From Pedobacter cryoconitis (lineage in GTDB: Bacteria; Bacteroidota; Bacteroidia; Sphingobacteriales; Sphingobacteriaceae): 64,000 nucleotides of DNA. The DNA is taken from NCBI RefSeq assembly GCF_014207135.1, contig NZ_JACHCC010000001.1:248001-312000 (forward strand), in the 5' to 3' direction. How positions within the stretch are numbered: position 1 is the stretch's first letter; every line of letters starts with the position of its first letter. A program made the position numbers and the translations under genes. The notes beneath the pieces were generated by a model that saw only the letters and a list, made by a program, of their open reading frames with translations, searched no databases and had not been told where the DNA came from. This document shows positions 63,682 through 64,000 of the stretch, in pieces.

Positions 63682-64000
63682 TTATTGACGGAGCTCCCAC
63701 AGAGCTCCTTCATAACGAAAAGGCTCCAGCTGAACATAATACTTTTCATTCGCAGAAATGAAATCGTATTTTTTCTCATAGTTTTCACACAATTTATCTT
63801 CTATTCTGGCCCTGTTTAAGAAATAACAGGGATAAGAAGCCTTAACTCCATAAAAAACCGGTGGAACATGCTGTATGGTTATTCTATCGTTGTTTTTTCG
63901 GTTATAACCGACAAAATCCAGCATAACATAGGGAATACCCAGTTGTTTGACTTCATCTAATAAGTGATAAGGCTTTTCCAGGTACTGAAGTACATTACAG
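63682..64000 (-). CDS. Putative methyltransferase, TIGR04325 type (5' part outside window)
   Basis: The frame is open from the stop at 63682 to the right edge, giving the last 105 or so residues of a longer protein. The segments L-D-E-V-K-Q-L-G-I-P-Y-V-M-L-D, I-T-I-Q-H-V-P-P-V-F-Y and S-Y-P-C-Y-F-L-N resemble the C-terminal part of TIGR04325 putative methyltransferases, which are common in polysaccharide loci. An ATG at 63924 exists in frame, but the preceding residues also fit the family, so the true start lies outside. It is convergent with the right-flank glycosidase (15-nt gap). Confidence 0.65.
   Translation of the reverse strand, partial: CNVLQYLEKPYHLLDEVKQLGIPYVMLDFVGYNRKNNDRITIQHVPPVFYGVKASYPCYFLNRARIEDKLCENYEKKYDFISANEKYYVQLEPFRYEGALWELRQ

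Noticed and set aside
63690..63708. 7-bp GGAGCTC inverted repeat near the right glycosidase
   Set aside because: It lies inside the end of the methyltransferase coding region and has no T-run, so it is unlikely to be a terminator.

Overview
The window looks like chromosomal DNA of a Sphingobacteriaceae-type Bacteroidota, most likely Pedobacter or a close relative. The grounds are AT-rich DNA, poor Shine-Dalgarno sites, TAnnTTTG promoter elements, lipoproteins with short S-C-K type lipoboxes, a separately encoded DsbD N-terminal domain, and an AlkC glycosylase with an Ig-like tail. This assignment rests on gene content and is an inference. I saw no rRNA, tRNA, CRISPR array or intact insertion sequence.

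Left end (1-10767): a tight plus-strand operon for a specialised metabolite, probably a glycosylated and acylated polyketide lipid. It contains a KS-AT-DH-phosphopantetheinyl transferase polyketide synthase (cut by the window edge), a free acyl carrier protein, an alpha/beta hydrolase, two tandem MGT-type glycosyltransferases, two tandem condensation-fold acyltransferases and a small membrane protein. No ketoreductase is visible here; it may lie upstream.

Middle (10764-27647): ordinary accessory and housekeeping genes. They include a GNAT and an Lrp-type regulator divergent from a cysteine-synthase-fold enzyme, a two-gene DsbD system, a GH18 endoglycosidase-like lipoprotein, a VIT1/CCC1 transporter, AlkC, a quinone reductase/ABM/aldo-keto reductase operon, an S24-like repressor without its catalytic serine, DinB and VOC proteins, a nitronate monooxygenase, a Crp-like and a GlxA-like regulator, and a glycerophosphodiesterase.

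Right half (27694-64000): a large exopolysaccharide/glycoconjugate locus bracketed by two paralogous clan-A-like glycoside hydrolases (27694-29271 and 62059-63666). The core run comprises a response regulator, a sugar transferase fused to a dead receiver domain, a half-length TolC-like protein, a Wzc-like copolymerase with degenerate kinase motifs, a Wzy-like polymerase, a 26-residue micro-ORF, an acetyltransferase and several glycosyltransferases. Next come two GMC oxidoreductase/small-subunit pairs arranged tail to tail. An HAD phosphatase, a UbiA enzyme resembling decaprenyl-phosphate phosphoribosyltransferase and a divergent GT-C enzyme together suggest a polyprenyl-phosphoryl-pentose route. 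A GT14, an acyltransferase-3, a Wzx flippase and a GT8 follow. A separate minus-strand operon (61764-55738) joins an ABC exporter, GT4, GT2, an alpha-toroid protein with a terpene-cyclase-like DADD motif, and a second UbiA prenyltransferase. It looks like a self-contained and unusual glyco-terpenoid module.

The strongest candidates for something undescribed are the ABC/GT/DxDD-toroid/UbiA operon, the UbiA-HAD-GMC-GT-C pentose-lipid set, and the PKS-PPTase glycolipid operon.
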